Source: Pseudocolwellia sp. AS88
Lineage (GTDB): Bacteria > Pseudomonadota > Gammaproteobacteria > Enterobacterales > Alteromonadaceae
Direction: 5' to 3'
Assembly (NCBI RefSeq): GCF_030551755.1
Contig: NZ_JAUPEC010000007.1
Coordinates: 62,001 to 126,000 of the forward strand
DNA length: 64,000 nucleotides
A program made the position numbers and the translations under genes. Positions 32,628-42,416 of this stretch are shown one piece after another (position 1 is the first letter of the stretch; each line of letters starts with the position of its first letter). The notes under the pieces were generated by a model. That model made no database searches. It was not told the DNA's origin and saw only the letters and a program-made list of their open reading frames with translations.

Positions 32628-33419
32628 CTAATTGTTTAATTCTTCACCACATGCGATTGAGCAACCTAGTTTGAATAAATGCCACTGCCCTTTAGACATT
32701 TTGTGCCATTCTTCATCATTAGTTAATGGCTGCGTAGCAATAACCGTCACTATATCGTTGTCTGTTGTTTCTTGATTAAAATTCACTTCCATTTCAGCGT
32801 CTATTAAGCTGGCTTTCCCAAAAGGAGCCTTACGAGTGATCCAATGTAAATTGTTATCACAATAAGCAAACAGGCATTCACCATTAGTAATAATAATATT
32901 GAATACACCATGACTATTTAGCTCTTCGCTTAAACTAGCGATATAAGTAAATAACTCAATATCATCAGGTTGTTTAGCACCATATTTAATATGAATTTGA
33001 TCTAACAACCAGCAAAAAGCAAACTCACTGTCAGTTTCACCAACAGGTATATGATATTTAACGGCTAACTTATTATGAACATCTTTTAATTGTCCATTAT
33101 GGGCGTAAGTCCAGTGACGCCCCCAAATTTGACGAGTAAAAGGATGTGTATTCTCTAAGCTAATGCCACCGGAATTAGCTTGCCTTATATGACAAATGAC
33201 AGATTCACTTTTAATGGGATATTCAGTCACCAACTTTGCAATAGGAGAAGCTGAACTCGGCAAAGGATCTTTAAAACTTCGACAGCCCTTACCTTCATAA
33301 AAAGTAATACCCCAACCATCTTTATGTGGTCCTGTATTTCCGCCTCTTTGCATTAAACCGCTAAAGCTAAAACAAATATCCGTGGGGACATTGGCACTCA
33401 TCGCCAATAATTCACACAT
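32628..33419 (-). CDS. Class II glutamine amidotransferase, YafJ-like
   Basis: Ntn-hydrolase glutaminase domain of 263 residues. The catalytic Cys is residue 2 (MCELLAMSANVPTDICFSFS), exposed after removal of the initiator Met. Further signatures are CHIRQANSGGISLENTHPF and WTYAHNGQL, which bind glutamine. There is no second catalytic domain, as in the E. coli YafJ protein, so the acceptor of the ammonia is unknown. It is divergent from fadE with a 337-bp gap; in E. coli yafJ and fadE (yafH) are neighbours in the same way. Confidence 0.9.
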   Translation of the reverse strand: MCELLAMSANVPTDICFSFSGLMQRGGNTGPHKDGWGITFYEGKGCRSFKDPLPSSASPIAKLVTEYPIKSESVICHIRQANSGGISLENTHPFTRQIWGRHWTYAHNGQLKDVHNKLAVKYHIPVGETDSEFAFCWLLDQIHIKYGAKQPDDIELFTYIASLSEELNSHGVFNIIITNGECLFAYCDNNLHWITRKAPFGKASLIDAEMEVNFNQETTDNDIVTVIATQPLTNDEEWHKMSKGQWHLFKLGCSIACGEELNN

Positions 33420-33756
33420 GATTAATACTCCTCACAACACAAAAATGGGCTAAAATAATAAATTAGGTATAAATAATGATATTTACTATTATTAATTGGT
33501 CTTAACAGTTAATAGCTTCGTATTACTAGATGAAACTTATCAGCTAAACAGATAAATTATAAAGTAATTGCCTCGCAAAATATAAGCACGTCATAATAAC
33601 ATGCTGATGCGTAATATTATTCTATAATAATCATGTTGTTATTTATTAATTTATCGCGACTTTAATTGATATAAATACTATTATCTTAAATCGTTTTACA
33701 CACTATCTATTATGTTTACCTCTTTGGAGAACACATAATAAATTCGGGGAGATTGT
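33420..33756. other. Divergent promoter region between the yafJ-like gene and fadE
   Basis: An AT-rich, gene-free stretch. Short symmetries occur: ATTATTCTATAATAAT near 33618 and AATAACATG/CATGTTGTTATT around 33597-33645. I could not recognise a FadR- or PsrA-type operator with confidence. Near the fadE start GGGGAG is a good Shine-Dalgarno. Confidence 0.45.
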
Positions 33757-36177
33757 ATGGAATTTTTCACTTGGTTTGTTATCGCCATAGCACTTTGTAT
33801 ATTTATGGCCTACAACAGAGCTTCGCTTTCAACCTTCAGCTTAGCATTTATTACTTTAATGGCGGTTGGAACATTTTTAGACATTGTTAGTTTTATTGGT
33901 TGGTTTATTTTCGCAATTATTGCGATCCCCCTCAATGTATCTAGTGTAAGAAAAGAATATATTAGCGCTCCTTTGCTTAAGATATTTAGAAGTATAATGC
34001 CAGATATGTCGACGACTGAACAAGAAGCTATCGATGCTGGTACCACATGGTTTGAGGCTGAATTATTTAAAGGTAATCCTAACTGGAATAAATTACATAA
34101 TTATCCTAAACCGCGTTTAAGTGCCGAAGAACTTGCCTTCTTAAATGGTCCTGTTGAAGAAGTATGTGCCATGACAAATGATTGGGAGGTTACTCATGAA
34201 CTTGCCGACCTTTCACCAGAAGTATGGCAATACCTGAAAGACAAAAAATTCTTCGCTATGATCATTAAAAAAGAATTTGGTGGTTTAGATTTCAGTGCTT
34301 TCGCACAATCTAGAGTATTGCAAAAGCTTTCATCTGTAAGTTCAGTTCTAGCAAGCACGGTAGGTGTTCCTAACTCTTTAGGCCCTGCTGAATTATTACA
34401 ACACTATGGAACAGAAGAACAAAAGAATTACTACCTTCCTCGCTTAGCAACCGGTGAGGAAATACCTTGTTTTGCTTTAACAAGCCCTGAAGCTGGTTCA
34501 GATGCCAGTTCAATTCCTGACTTTGGCGTTGTATGTAAAGGTGAGTTTGAAGGTAAAGAAGTACTCGGTATGAAACTAACCTGGGACAAACGTTATATTA
34601 CTTTAGCACCTGTAGCGACAGTATTAGGTTTAGCCTTCAAATTAAGAGACCCTGACCATTTAATTGGTGACAAAGATGACTACGGCATCACTTGTGCTCT
34701 TATTCCTACCGATATAGAAGGTGTTATTTCGGGTCGTCGTCACTTTCCATTAAATATTCCTTTTCAAAACGGGCCTACGCAAGGTAATGAAGTATTTGTT
34801 CCTTTAGACTTTATTATTGGTGGTGCTGAAATGGCTGGCCAAGGCTGGAGAATGTTAGTTGAATGTTTATCAGTTGGTCGAGCTATTACTTTACCGTCTA
34901 ATAGTACAGGTGGTGTTAAATCACTTGCGCTAGCGACAGGTGCGTATGCAAGAATTAGACGTCAATTCAAATTATCTATTGGTAAAATGGAAGGAGTTCA
35001 AGAACCATTGGCACGTATCGGTGGTAACGCCTATTTAATGGATGCTGTAACGACTATGTCTACCGGTGCGATTGACTTAGGTGAAAAGCCTTCAGTTATT
35101 TCTGCTATTGCTAAATATCATTTAACCGAGAAAATGAGACAGTGTGTTTCAGACTCTATGGATATTCATGGTGGCAAAGGTATTTGTATGGGTAAAGGTA
35201 ATTACGTAGCCAGAAACTACCAAGGTGCCCCTATCGCAATAACAGTAGAAGGTGCCAACATTTTAACGCGTAGTATGATCATTTATGGTCAAGGTGCTAT
35301 TCGTTGTCATCCATACGTTTTAGCCGAAATAGCTGCAGCTAAAAATGAAGATGCTAAAGAAGCATTAGACGATTTTGATCATGCATTATTTGGTCATATT
35401 GGATTTTCTATTAGTAATATTTGTCGTAGTTTATGGTTTTCATTTACAGGTTCACGTTTACAAAAAACACCTTTTAGCGATCAAACAACTCGTTATTACC
35501 AACTACTCAATAGATTTAGTTCAAACCTTGCTATGTTGTCAGATATTTCAATGGCGACATTAGGTGGCGAACTGAAAAGAAAAGAACGTATATCGGCACG
35601 TTTGGGCGATGTACTTAGCTACTTATATTTATCGGCTGCAACCCTCAAACGCTATAATGATGAAGGTCGTCAAATTGAAGACTTCCCTCTCGTTCAATGG
35701 GCATTAGAAGACAGCTTATATAAAATTCAAGAAGCGATAGATGATCTTATTTCTAACTTCCCTAATAAAGGTGTTGCGTTATTTTTAAGGTTCACCATAT
35801 TCCCATTAGGTACATGGTTACAAAAACCTTCAGATACTACCGATCAAAAAGTAGCTGAAATATTACAAACACCTAGTGAAACGAGAGATAGAATTGGTAA
35901 GTGGCAATATTTGAAACGTGATCCTTCTTTCCCAATGGGGCAACTAGAAGAAACCTTAGAAGATATTGTTGCTTGTGAACCTATTTACACTAAAGCATGT
36001 AAAGGTTTAGGTAAGTATCTACCATTCTATAAGTTAAACTTAGTGGCTGAAGAAGCTTTAGCTGCGGGTATTATTACTCAAGAAGAAGCTGACTTACTTT
36101 GTAAAACGGAGATAGGACGCAAAACAGCGATAGATGTTGATGATTTTGATTCTGAAGACTTAAGTTCAAAGAGTTAA
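33757..36177 (+). CDS. fadE: Acyl-CoA dehydrogenase FadE
   Basis: First enzyme of fatty-acid beta-oxidation, with FAD. It has 806 residues, near the 814 of E. coli FadE, much longer than other acyl-CoA dehydrogenases. Hydrophobic segments in the first ~65 residues anchor it at the membrane. Core motifs are [20 protein letters not shown] (FAD and substrate binding), [20 protein letters not shown], and [20 protein letters not shown], followed by a family-specific C-terminal domain (DUF1974). It is a single gene with a good Shine-Dalgarno, divergent from the yafJ-like gene. Confidence 0.95.
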   Translation: MEFFTWFVIAIALCIFMAYNRASLSTFSLAFITLMAVGTFLDIVSFIGWFIFAIIAIPLNVSSVRKEYISAPLLKIFRSIMPDMSTTEQEAIDAGTTWFEAELFKGNPNWNKLHNYPKPRLSAEELAFLNGPVEEVCAMTNDWEVTHELADLSPEVWQYLKDKKFFAMIIKKEFGGLDFSAFAQSRVLQKLSSVSSVLASTVGVPNSLGPAELLQHYGTEEQKNYYLPRLATGEEIPCFALTSPEAGSDASSIPDFGVVCKGEFEGKEVLGMKLTWDKRYITLAPVATVLGLAFKLRDPDHLIGDKDDYGITCALIPTDIEGVISGRRHFPLNIPFQNGPTQGNEVFVPLDFIIGGAEMAGQGWRMLVECLSVGRAITLPSNSTGGVKSLALATGAYARIRRQFKLSIGKMEGVQEPLARIGGNAYLMDAVTTMSTGAIDLGEKPSVISAIAKYHLTEKMRQCVSDSMDIHGGKGICMGKGNYVARNYQGAPIAITVEGANILTRSMIIYGQGAIRCHPYVLAEIAAAKNEDAKEALDDFDHALFGHIGFSISNICRSLWFSFTGSRLQKTPFSDQTTRYYQLLNRFSSNLAMLSDISMATLGGELKRKERISARLGDVLSYLYLSAATLKRYNDEGRQIEDFPLVQWALEDSLYKIQEAIDDLISNFPNKGVALFLRFTIFPLGTWLQKPSDTTDQKVAEILQTPSETRDRIGKWQYLKRDPSFPMGQLEETLEDIVACEPIYTKACKGLGKYLPFYKLNLVAEEALAAGIITQEEADLLCKTEIGRKTAIDVDDFDSEDLSSKS

Positions 36178-36190
36178 TATCAGAACTCAC

Positions 36191-36236
36191 TTAAAAAAAT
36201 AGAGATAAACAAAGAACAATCACTTTGTTTATCTCT
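36191..36236 (-). terminator. Terminator of the two-component operon
   Basis: A perfect 14-bp stem (AGAGATAAACAAAG at 36201-36214 and CTTTGTTTATCTCT at 36223-36236), 8-nt loop. Read on the minus strand it is followed by seven T (36192-36199 complement). It lies between converging fadE and the sensor kinase gene and mainly serves the latter. Confidence 0.85.
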
Positions 36237-36291
36237 AACAAAAAGTGAACCAATAAAACCCCTGGCTCACCTACCTCAACTATCAAAATTA

Positions 36292-37767
36292 TTAATGGGT
36301 TTTTAAATTCAAGCTAAAAGATGTACCTTGACCTAATTGGCTTTGTACTCTTATTTCACACTTCAGTAACTCTAATAACTTTTTAGTAATTGCCAAGCCT
36401 AAGCCCGCATGTTTGTTTTCACTTTGAATAGCATTACTCGCACGATAACGTGCATCAAAAATATAGGCTATTTCTTCAGCTTTTATGCCTGTTCCATTAT
36501 CTTTAACAACTAAATAACATTGGTCATTATTTACCTCTGAAATCTCTAATTGGATACTTCCACCCTCAGGTGTATGACGTAATGCATTATCAATTAAGTT
36601 ACTTAATACCCTTTCTAGTTTACCGATATCACTGTAAACCTGAATAGATGAAAATTCTGGAACAATACTGATACTAATATTCAACGCATCAGCTTTAAGT
36701 TGAAACTTAGCCGTCACGTCATACAAAAGCTCGGTTAAATTAAAGCTTTCTAAATTAATTGAAACTTGTCCACCTTCTAAATGCGCTAGCTCAAATATTT
36801 GGTCAATTAACATTTTTAATTGATTTGAGTTTTTAAGCGCTGTTTGCATAAACTTTCCACGAGCTTCTTCATCTATCGAATCACCTTTAATGGCAATGGT
36901 TTCCATATAACCTTGTAATGAAGCAAGAGGCGTTCTTAAATCGTGAGAAATGTCGGCTAGAAGCTCTCTACGGTGAATATCAGTTTGTTTAAGCTTTTCA
37001 ATTTGATCGTTTATTTGTTCAACCATCTCATGAAATACAGTTCCTAGCTGATGAACCTCGTTTTGGCTGTTATCCATCCATGAATGAAGTTGCACTTGAG
37101 AACGGTCAAAATTAACTGATTTCAAAGCATTTATATCAACAATTAAATTTCGTAAAGGATTAGTAAAATATCTAAACAAACCCAACATGATCATAAATAA
37201 AAACAGTAACGCCACTACAAAAAATACTAAAGAAAGTTCCATCTGACTATTCTCTTGTTGTTTAGTATAAGCAGATTCATATTGCTCTCCTGCTACAATG
37301 ACATACAAATAACCTTGCAGTTGCGTTCCGTTAAATACGGGAGATGCAGAAAACACTTTCTTACGTGATGAATGTTTAGGATCATCACCGTAAACAGGAA
37401 GGCTTACTTGATTTTTTGTTAACTGGATTAAAGGAATTAAATCAACTTTCTTCCTTTTTATCAGTGAACTGTCGATAGAGTGTGTTAACAAATTTCCTTG
37501 TGGATCAAGAAAATAGAATTCAAAAGCAGGGCCTAAAATCATTAAAGTATGAAACAGGTTTTTAAGAGCTGCGTAATCATATACCCCTTGTTGTAACAAA
37601 GGGTTATCTCTAGCCAGATTTGCAGCTAACGATAGATGTAACTGCTGTTCTGATTCATAACGTGTATTCTTTTCAACCTCTTGAGACCAAAAATAAAACA
37701 CACAAACAATAGCGATAAATACGCCAAATAATGATAATGAAAGCCGTTGATATAATGATAACTTCAT
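36292..37767 (-). CDS. Sensor histidine kinase
   Basis: Membrane kinase of a two-component system, 491 residues. Two membrane segments (about residues 7-27 and 175-198) flank a ~150-residue periplasmic sensor domain. A HAMP domain follows, then HisKA with ADISHDLRTPLASLQGY (phosphorylated His 275) and HATPase_c with N box LIDNALRHTPEGG, G1 VKDNGTGI and G2 HAGLGLAITK. The start ATG overlaps the stop of the response regulator by 4 nt. Ligand unknown; the closest well-known architecture is the BaeS/CpxA group, but I do not assign one. Confidence 0.9.
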   Translation of the reverse strand: MKLSLYQRLSLSLFGVFIAIVCVFYFWSQEVEKNTRYESEQQLHLSLAANLARDNPLLQQGVYDYAALKNLFHTLMILGPAFEFYFLDPQGNLLTHSIDSSLIKRKKVDLIPLIQLTKNQVSLPVYGDDPKHSSRKKVFSASPVFNGTQLQGYLYVIVAGEQYESAYTKQQENSQMELSLVFFVVALLFLFMIMLGLFRYFTNPLRNLIVDINALKSVNFDRSQVQLHSWMDNSQNEVHQLGTVFHEMVEQINDQIEKLKQTDIHRRELLADISHDLRTPLASLQGYMETIAIKGDSIDEEARGKFMQTALKNSNQLKMLIDQIFELAHLEGGQVSINLESFNLTELLYDVTAKFQLKADALNISISIVPEFSSIQVYSDIGKLERVLSNLIDNALRHTPEGGSIQLEISEVNNDQCYLVVKDNGTGIKAEEIAYIFDARYRASNAIQSENKHAGLGLAITKKLLELLKCEIRVQSQLGQGTSFSLNLKTH

Positions 37768-38477
37768 GCACTTACGCCTTGTTTACAAAACTTATAACCA
37801 ACCCCCCATACTGTTTGTACAATTTCAGGATTAGTCGCATCTTTTTCAATTTTACTTCTTAAACGGTTAATATGTGAATTTACCGTATGTTCATATCCAC
37901 TATGATGATATCCCCAAACAGAACTTAATAACTGAGAACGAGAAAATACTTGTTCTGGGTGAGATGCTAAATATAAAAGTAAATCGTACTCTGTTGAGGT
38001 TAAATCTAAATCTTTTCCTGCTAATGTTGTTTTATGTGAAAGATGATCTATTTGTAAATTCCCAACTTTTAAACATTCATCAGGTTCAACCGCTTGTTGT
38101 GCGTTACTTAATAAATGAGCCCTTCTTAATAAACTTCTAACTCTTGCTTGTAACTCCCTTACGCTAAAGGGTTTTGTCATGTAATCATCAGCGCCCAATT
38201 CTAAACCTAATACTCTATCAATTTCAGAGTCTCGCGATGTAACCATTAAAATAGCTTGTTCAGGTTTTCTCTCGCGTAGTTGTCGGCAAACATCTAATCC
38301 TGAAATACCAGGTAACATTACATCAAGGAGTATCACATCGTAATTGTTACTTGATGTTAGCTCCAAAGCCCCTTCCCCAGTTAAACTGTGTGTAACATCT
38401 AATGATAATTCTTCTAAATTTAATTTAATTAAATCGGCTATATCTTGTTCGTCTTCAACAACCAAAATGTTATCCAT
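37764..38477 (-). CDS. OmpR-family response regulator
   Basis: DNA-binding response regulator of 237 residues. The receiver domain has the acidic pair E8/D9, phospho-acceptor Asp 52 (VILLDVMLPG), and Lys in MTKPF; the C-terminal winged helix has LTSTEYDLLLYLASHPEQVF and VWGVGYKF. First gene of the pair with the sensor kinase, whose start it overlaps. Upstream is 1.1 kb without a recognised gene. Targets unknown. Confidence 0.93.
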   Translation of the reverse strand: MDNILVVEDEQDIADLIKLNLEELSLDVTHSLTGEGALELTSSNNYDVILLDVMLPGISGLDVCRQLRERKPEQAILMVTSRDSEIDRVLGLELGADDYMTKPFSVRELQARVRSLLRRAHLLSNAQQAVEPDECLKVGNLQIDHLSHKTTLAGKDLDLTSTEYDLLLYLASHPEQVFSRSQLLSSVWGYHHSGYEHTVNSHINRLRSKIEKDATNPEIVQTVWGVGYKFCKQGVSA

Positions 38478-39092
38478 TTGGTAATCCTTCGATCATTAAT
38501 AAGAAAATCTACTCATCATTCGCAGTTTTTCTTTAGCGCTATTATAACCCGTGTAATAGTCAACTTATGTTGAATGAACCAATGCATTGCACTCTATTCA
38601 ACCTTATTCTTAATGTTATGTGACTCTTTATTCTCTGCAGAAGAAGTCGGAGTCATCGACATAAGATCACTATTATTCTCGGTACCTGAGTCATATGAAC
38701 CAGTTAATGAAGAAATACTTTCGTAAAAAACAAAATAATTTGATTTAAATGCAAACTCCTCAAGGTTGTAATATATTGATCTACATAATTTAACAGATTA
38801 AAAATCTTAAATTATCAATACAAATTCAAGAGTCTGTATTACTAGTTGCTATAAAATCATTTAGATAAGTTAAACTAACATTACTTATGGGGAAGTCATT
38901 ATAAATAATTTACAAAGACCTTTATCCTGAGATTAGGCCAAATATAGTAACGAATAACTTAGCAATTTTTATTTGGTTATTAACATCTAGAAAATAATTA
39001 TGAAAGAAAACAATCTCGTTAGCATCACGGAACTATCACAAAACCTTCACAATTCATGTCAAAAAATATTATGACTAAAATGGAGATAACCA

Positions 39093-39200
39093 GTGAAAAA
39101 GGTACTAAGTAACCTCAGCTCGGGCTAAGCTATTTTACTCAATAATGCTATTTAAGCGCCTATCTACAGTGCCTGCATGGATGCAGGCACTTGGTTTTTA
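39093..39200 (+). ncRNA. Candidate small transcript: leader peptide plus terminator hairpin
   Basis: A possible promoter is TTCACA at about 39045 with TATGAC at about 39069, followed by GGAG (39082-39085). A GTG frame at 39093 encodes an 11-residue peptide starting MKKVLSNL and stops at 39128. About 40 nt later GTGCCTGCAT (39169-39178) and ATGCAGGCAC (39181-39190) make a strong hairpin, then TTGGTTTTT. The set looks like a short RNA with a tiny peptide or the relic of a lost exported-protein gene. No expression evidence is possible here. Confidence 0.3.
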
Positions 39201-39387
39201 TCAGAAATAAAAAACCGTATTTTTACACCCAATAGCCAGCTATTGCTTTATAAAAATGCCTTGATAATCACATAAATTTCATCATTGAGAGAGAATTAAG
39301 GCCTTTTATGTTCTTAATCTTGATAAAGCTAAAAGATAGTTTAATAAATTAATGAGTTATTAAATCCATTAACCCGAGTTGAGGTTA
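39110..39387. repeat. Imperfect inverted repeat arms 278 bp apart
   Basis: The first 19 bases (39110-39128, TAACCTCAGCTCGGGCTAA) match the reverse complement of the last 19 (39369-39387) at 17 positions; one of the mismatches would be a G-U pair in RNA. They could be the ends of a small non-autonomous element or close a structured RNA. Similarity fades outside the arms. Confidence 0.45.
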
Positions 39388-39581
39388 AGTATTATTCATT
39401 GGTCTTTTTAACAAATGTTCTTAATAAGAGAGACTAGGAAAACCTTCTAATATAACAACTGATTTACAAAAAATAAGAACAAAATAATAGTGAATGAAAA
39501 CTGCATCTTAAAGAAGAATTTAGCTATACTAGCTTTATCAAAATTTTATATAAAGCGATAAGGTAATCACTAAAACAGTCT

Positions 39582-39941
39582 ATGAAGTATTTGTTAACGC
39601 CCCACATTTTTAATCAAGCAGCTACTATTTTTTGGAATAAACGCTGGCGATTATTACAATGGAGCTTATTTAGTTTTATCCTTTTTCTTATACTTCAAAA
39701 TCAAATAGAGCTATCTACACCTACACCGCTTGTTTGGTTAGCTCTGTTTATCGTATTTTTTGCTTTGCAGATGTTGGTTTTAGCTTCATTCATTTTTTTC
39801 TTTAAAAACTTACCCTCTAAAAAAGCAAAATCGCGTGGTTGGTATAATTTTTATCGAACGATTGAATGGTGCGAAGCCTTTATTTTTACTTTACTCATCC
39901 CTTTTCCAATACTAACTTATTTATACATGTTATTTATTTAG
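39582..39941 (+). CDS. Small inner-membrane protein, unknown
   Basis: A 119-residue hydrophobic protein with three likely membrane segments (about residues 25-42, 49-72 and 95-117) separated by a short basic loop (KNLPSKKAKSRGW). I do not recognise a family. It is followed 52 nt later by another membrane-protein gene, suggesting a two-gene transcript. The Shine-Dalgarno is weak (AAGGTA is too far upstream), so the start is moderately certain. Confidence 0.65.
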   Translation: MKYLLTPHIFNQAATIFWNKRWRLLQWSLFSFILFLILQNQIELSTPTPLVWLALFIVFFALQMLVLASFIFFFKNLPSKKAKSRGWYNFYRTIEWCEAFIFTLLIPFPILTYLYMLFI

Positions 39942-39993
39942 ATAAAAACTTAACTCTACATCAATAGTAAGCGTTTAAAATCAAGGAACGGCA

Positions 39994-40434
39994 TTGAAAA
40001 CATCATCAGATAATACCCAATCAAATACGCCCCAACGCAGTGTCAAAAACGATCCTGTTATAAAAAACTTATTATCCCGTATGCCTAAAAGTGTTGCTGA
40101 AAGTTTTGATGATGAGCAGCTTACAAACCTAATGACGGCTATTGGCTCAAGAAGTTGGGGAAATCATGCTGTTGATAAACGTGGTACCTTTAAAATTCCA
40201 TTTTATCGATGGCGATTTTATTATGTATTGCTTGTTGGACGAAATCATCGTGAATTATCACGCCAAGAAAAACGCTTATCGTTAGTAACTTCAGCTGTAT
40301 TTTCATCACTATTCTTAATGTTTTGTGCTGCACTTGGCTTACTTGTGCTGTATTTAATTAAGTCAGCACTAGGAATAGATTTATTACCTGGATTTTCTTT
40401 TGGCATTTGGACTTGGTTTAAAGGGCTTTGGTAA
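39994..40434 (+). CDS. Small membrane protein with a soluble N-terminal half, unknown
   Basis: A 146-residue protein starting at TTG 39994 behind AAGGA (39983-39987). Residues 1-70 are polar, with LLSRMPKSVAESFDDEQLTN and IGSRSWGNHAVDKRG; then a basic aromatic segment FKIPFYRWRFYYVLLVGRNHR and a strongly hydrophobic helix at about 100-122. Similar proteins occur in related marine genera as conserved hypotheticals, by my recollection. A role with the preceding membrane protein is possible. No function known. Confidence 0.7.
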   Translation: MKTSSDNTQSNTPQRSVKNDPVIKNLLSRMPKSVAESFDDEQLTNLMTAIGSRSWGNHAVDKRGTFKIPFYRWRFYYVLLVGRNHRELSRQEKRLSLVTSAVFSSLFLMFCAALGLLVLYLIKSALGIDLLPGFSFGIWTWFKGLW

Positions 40435-40501
40435 ATAAAACCGAACAGCCCTTTTACAATATAACTTGAGTTAAATAACCTGAGTTCAAGTTGGCTAATT
40501 G

Positions 40502-42157
40502 TTAATTAACCTCAACTAGTTTTCCATTATCAATAGTTACAATTCGATCAGCTATCTCAGCTAAATGTTTCTCATGAGTGACAATGATAACTGTTTGGTC
40601 TTTTAGCAACGTGGCAAGTTGAGAATTAAAATCTTGTTTACCTTCTTTGTCTATCATAGAGGTAGGTTCATCAAGCAATAATATTGATGGCTTAGCCAGC
40701 AATGCTCTGGCTAAAGATAATCGTTGACGTTGTCCACCTGAAAGTAAAACACCATTTTCACCTACTTGCGTTTTGTACCCCAATTCGAGTTCATTAATAA
40801 ATTCGTGGGCTCCAGCTTTAATAGCTACAGTTTTAATTTCTTCTTTTGTAGCTTGCGGGTAACCATAGGCAATATTGTCCATTATCGTGCCATCGCATAA
40901 AGCAATATCTTGTGAAACAAAACCTATGTACTTCCTTAATACCGATAAATTTATCTCATTAATATTAGTATCGCCAATAGTAATAACTCCAGTAGAAGGC
41001 TCTATAAAACGCATTAATAAGTGTAAAACGGTTGTTTTCCCCTTACCATTTTGGCCAATAATAACTAAGGTTTCACCGGCTTTAATATCTATATTTACAT
41101 TATTAAGTAAAATATCGTTTGAGTTATAGCTAAAGCTGATATTTTTAAAGGAAATCATATTACCTGAAATATTTTGCTGACCTTCTGCATTATCGATAGG
41201 TTCAGGCGACATATTAAATACGTTAATTAATCTCTTTGAAGCACCTAAGGCTTGCTGAACCTGACCATACAAATTAGCTAAAGCACTCATTGGTCTAGCA
41301 AATAATAAACCGTACATTAACAAAGTAATTAAGTCAGGCATTGATAACTTACCTGTTTGATAATGTATAGCACTCACTACAACTACCATCAACACGCCAG
41401 ATGTTACTAACAGTTGAATTAAAGGTGATAAAATAGCTTGTATTTTCAGTTGTTTTCGACGAAGTTCTTGGATTTTATACGCATTGTTTTTAAAACGATT
41501 TGATTCAACATTCTCTCTAGAGAAGGCTTTTACTAATTTAATTACACCAAAGTTCTCACTCGCAATAGCGACGGAAGTTGCTTGCCCTTGCACAATATCT
41601 TCAGTTAATGGCTTAATTCCCTTACCCAAAACTTTCAATAAAATGAAAAACGCTGGCACCATGCAAATAATGATCATAGTAATCGTTAAACTGATTGAAG
41701 CCATTAACACTAAAGAGCCCGTTAATATTAATAACGATGGTACTAAGCTAGTGATAACTCCTGAGAGGAAATAACTAATAATACTTACATCATTGCTAAG
41801 CAAAGCAAGTGTTTCGCCCTTTTTATTATTATTAAAATATTTAACAGGGAGTAGTTGGATATGATCATATAAGCGACAACTCAACTGAGTTAAGATTTGT
41901 GCACCAATAAAGTTAATTTTATAAGTGGAGAAGAATCGTAAAATAGCCTGAAGAATAAATAAAGATAACCAAATCAGGGCTAACCATTTATAGCCAAAAT
42001 CGAAAAATGTTTGGTTTTCTAAAACACTCTTTGAAAACTTTCCAGCAAACCAAGGCACACTTAAACTAACCAAGCTTTCCAGTACCATCAAAAAAATAAC
42101 AACGAGTACCCCCTTCTTATATTGCTTTAGAAAAGAGAAAAAATAAAAAAAGTTCAT
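40502..42157 (-). CDS. ABC-type exporter half-transporter (fused membrane and ATPase domains)
   Basis: MsbA/MDR-type exporter, 551 residues from the ATG at 42157. Six membrane segments fill about residues 1-310; the ATPase domain has Walker A GQNGKGKT, signature LSGGQRQRLSLARALL, Walker B SILLLDEPTS and the H-loop IIVTHEKH. All catalytic elements are intact; it should function as a homodimer. The frame stays open to 42280, but those 41 residues are unlike the family and the downstream ATG (MNFFYFF) fits; a TTG at 42178 behind AGGGA is a second possibility. Substrate unknown; it does not lie beside lpxK, so it is probably not MsbA. Confidence 0.85.
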   Translation of the reverse strand: MNFFYFFSFLKQYKKGVLVVIFLMVLESLVSLSVPWFAGKFSKSVLENQTFFDFGYKWLALIWLSLFILQAILRFFSTYKINFIGAQILTQLSCRLYDHIQLLPVKYFNNNKKGETLALLSNDVSIISYFLSGVITSLVPSLLILTGSLVLMASISLTITMIIICMVPAFFILLKVLGKGIKPLTEDIVQGQATSVAIASENFGVIKLVKAFSRENVESNRFKNNAYKIQELRRKQLKIQAILSPLIQLLVTSGVLMVVVVSAIHYQTGKLSMPDLITLLMYGLLFARPMSALANLYGQVQQALGASKRLINVFNMSPEPIDNAEGQQNISGNMISFKNISFSYNSNDILLNNVNIDIKAGETLVIIGQNGKGKTTVLHLLMRFIEPSTGVITIGDTNINEINLSVLRKYIGFVSQDIALCDGTIMDNIAYGYPQATKEEIKTVAIKAGAHEFINELELGYKTQVGENGVLLSGGQRQRLSLARALLAKPSILLLDEPTSMIDKEGKQDFNSQLATLLKDQTVIIVTHEKHLAEIADRIVTIDNGKLVEVN

Positions 42158-42416
42158 CTTATTTGTATTAGTTTTCAAAAAAGTCCCTATTGCTATTTTG
42201 TTTAGACAAGTTATTTGATTTAACGCAGATAACTCAATAAATATATTAACTATAATATCACTATTTAGTGCTATAAACATTTTACCTTAAGAATGAAGAA
42301 ATTCGAGCTACTCATACAAATTTACATTTAAATATGAACTTTTAAATGTAAATATATTGTTAACAGGAAGAATTTTAGCTACAATCCACACAATTATTTT
42401 AATAGAGAAACAAAAC

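Larger units (their letters stand above)
38478..39581. other. 1.1 kb gene-poor region upstream of the two-component operon
   Basis: No conventional gene. On the minus strand 38594-38797 an open frame of 67 codons without a start codon ends in a hydrophilic tail. On the plus strand 39093-39128 is an 11-residue frame (GTG start) behind GGAG, then a strong hairpin at 39169-39190 followed by T. Arms at 39110-39128 and 39369-39387 form an imperfect inverted repeat. The rest is very AT-rich without features I can name. Confidence 0.55.

Noticed and set aside
40502-42157. Assignment of the ABC exporter as MsbA
   Set aside because: msbA normally lies beside lpxK and a ComEC gene; neither is here, and the sequence alone does not decide.
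42158-42280. 41-residue N-terminal extension of the ABC exporter
   Set aside because: The sequence is unlike exporter N-termini and the domain starts normally at MNFFYFF; some uncertainty remains because of a TTG at 42178.
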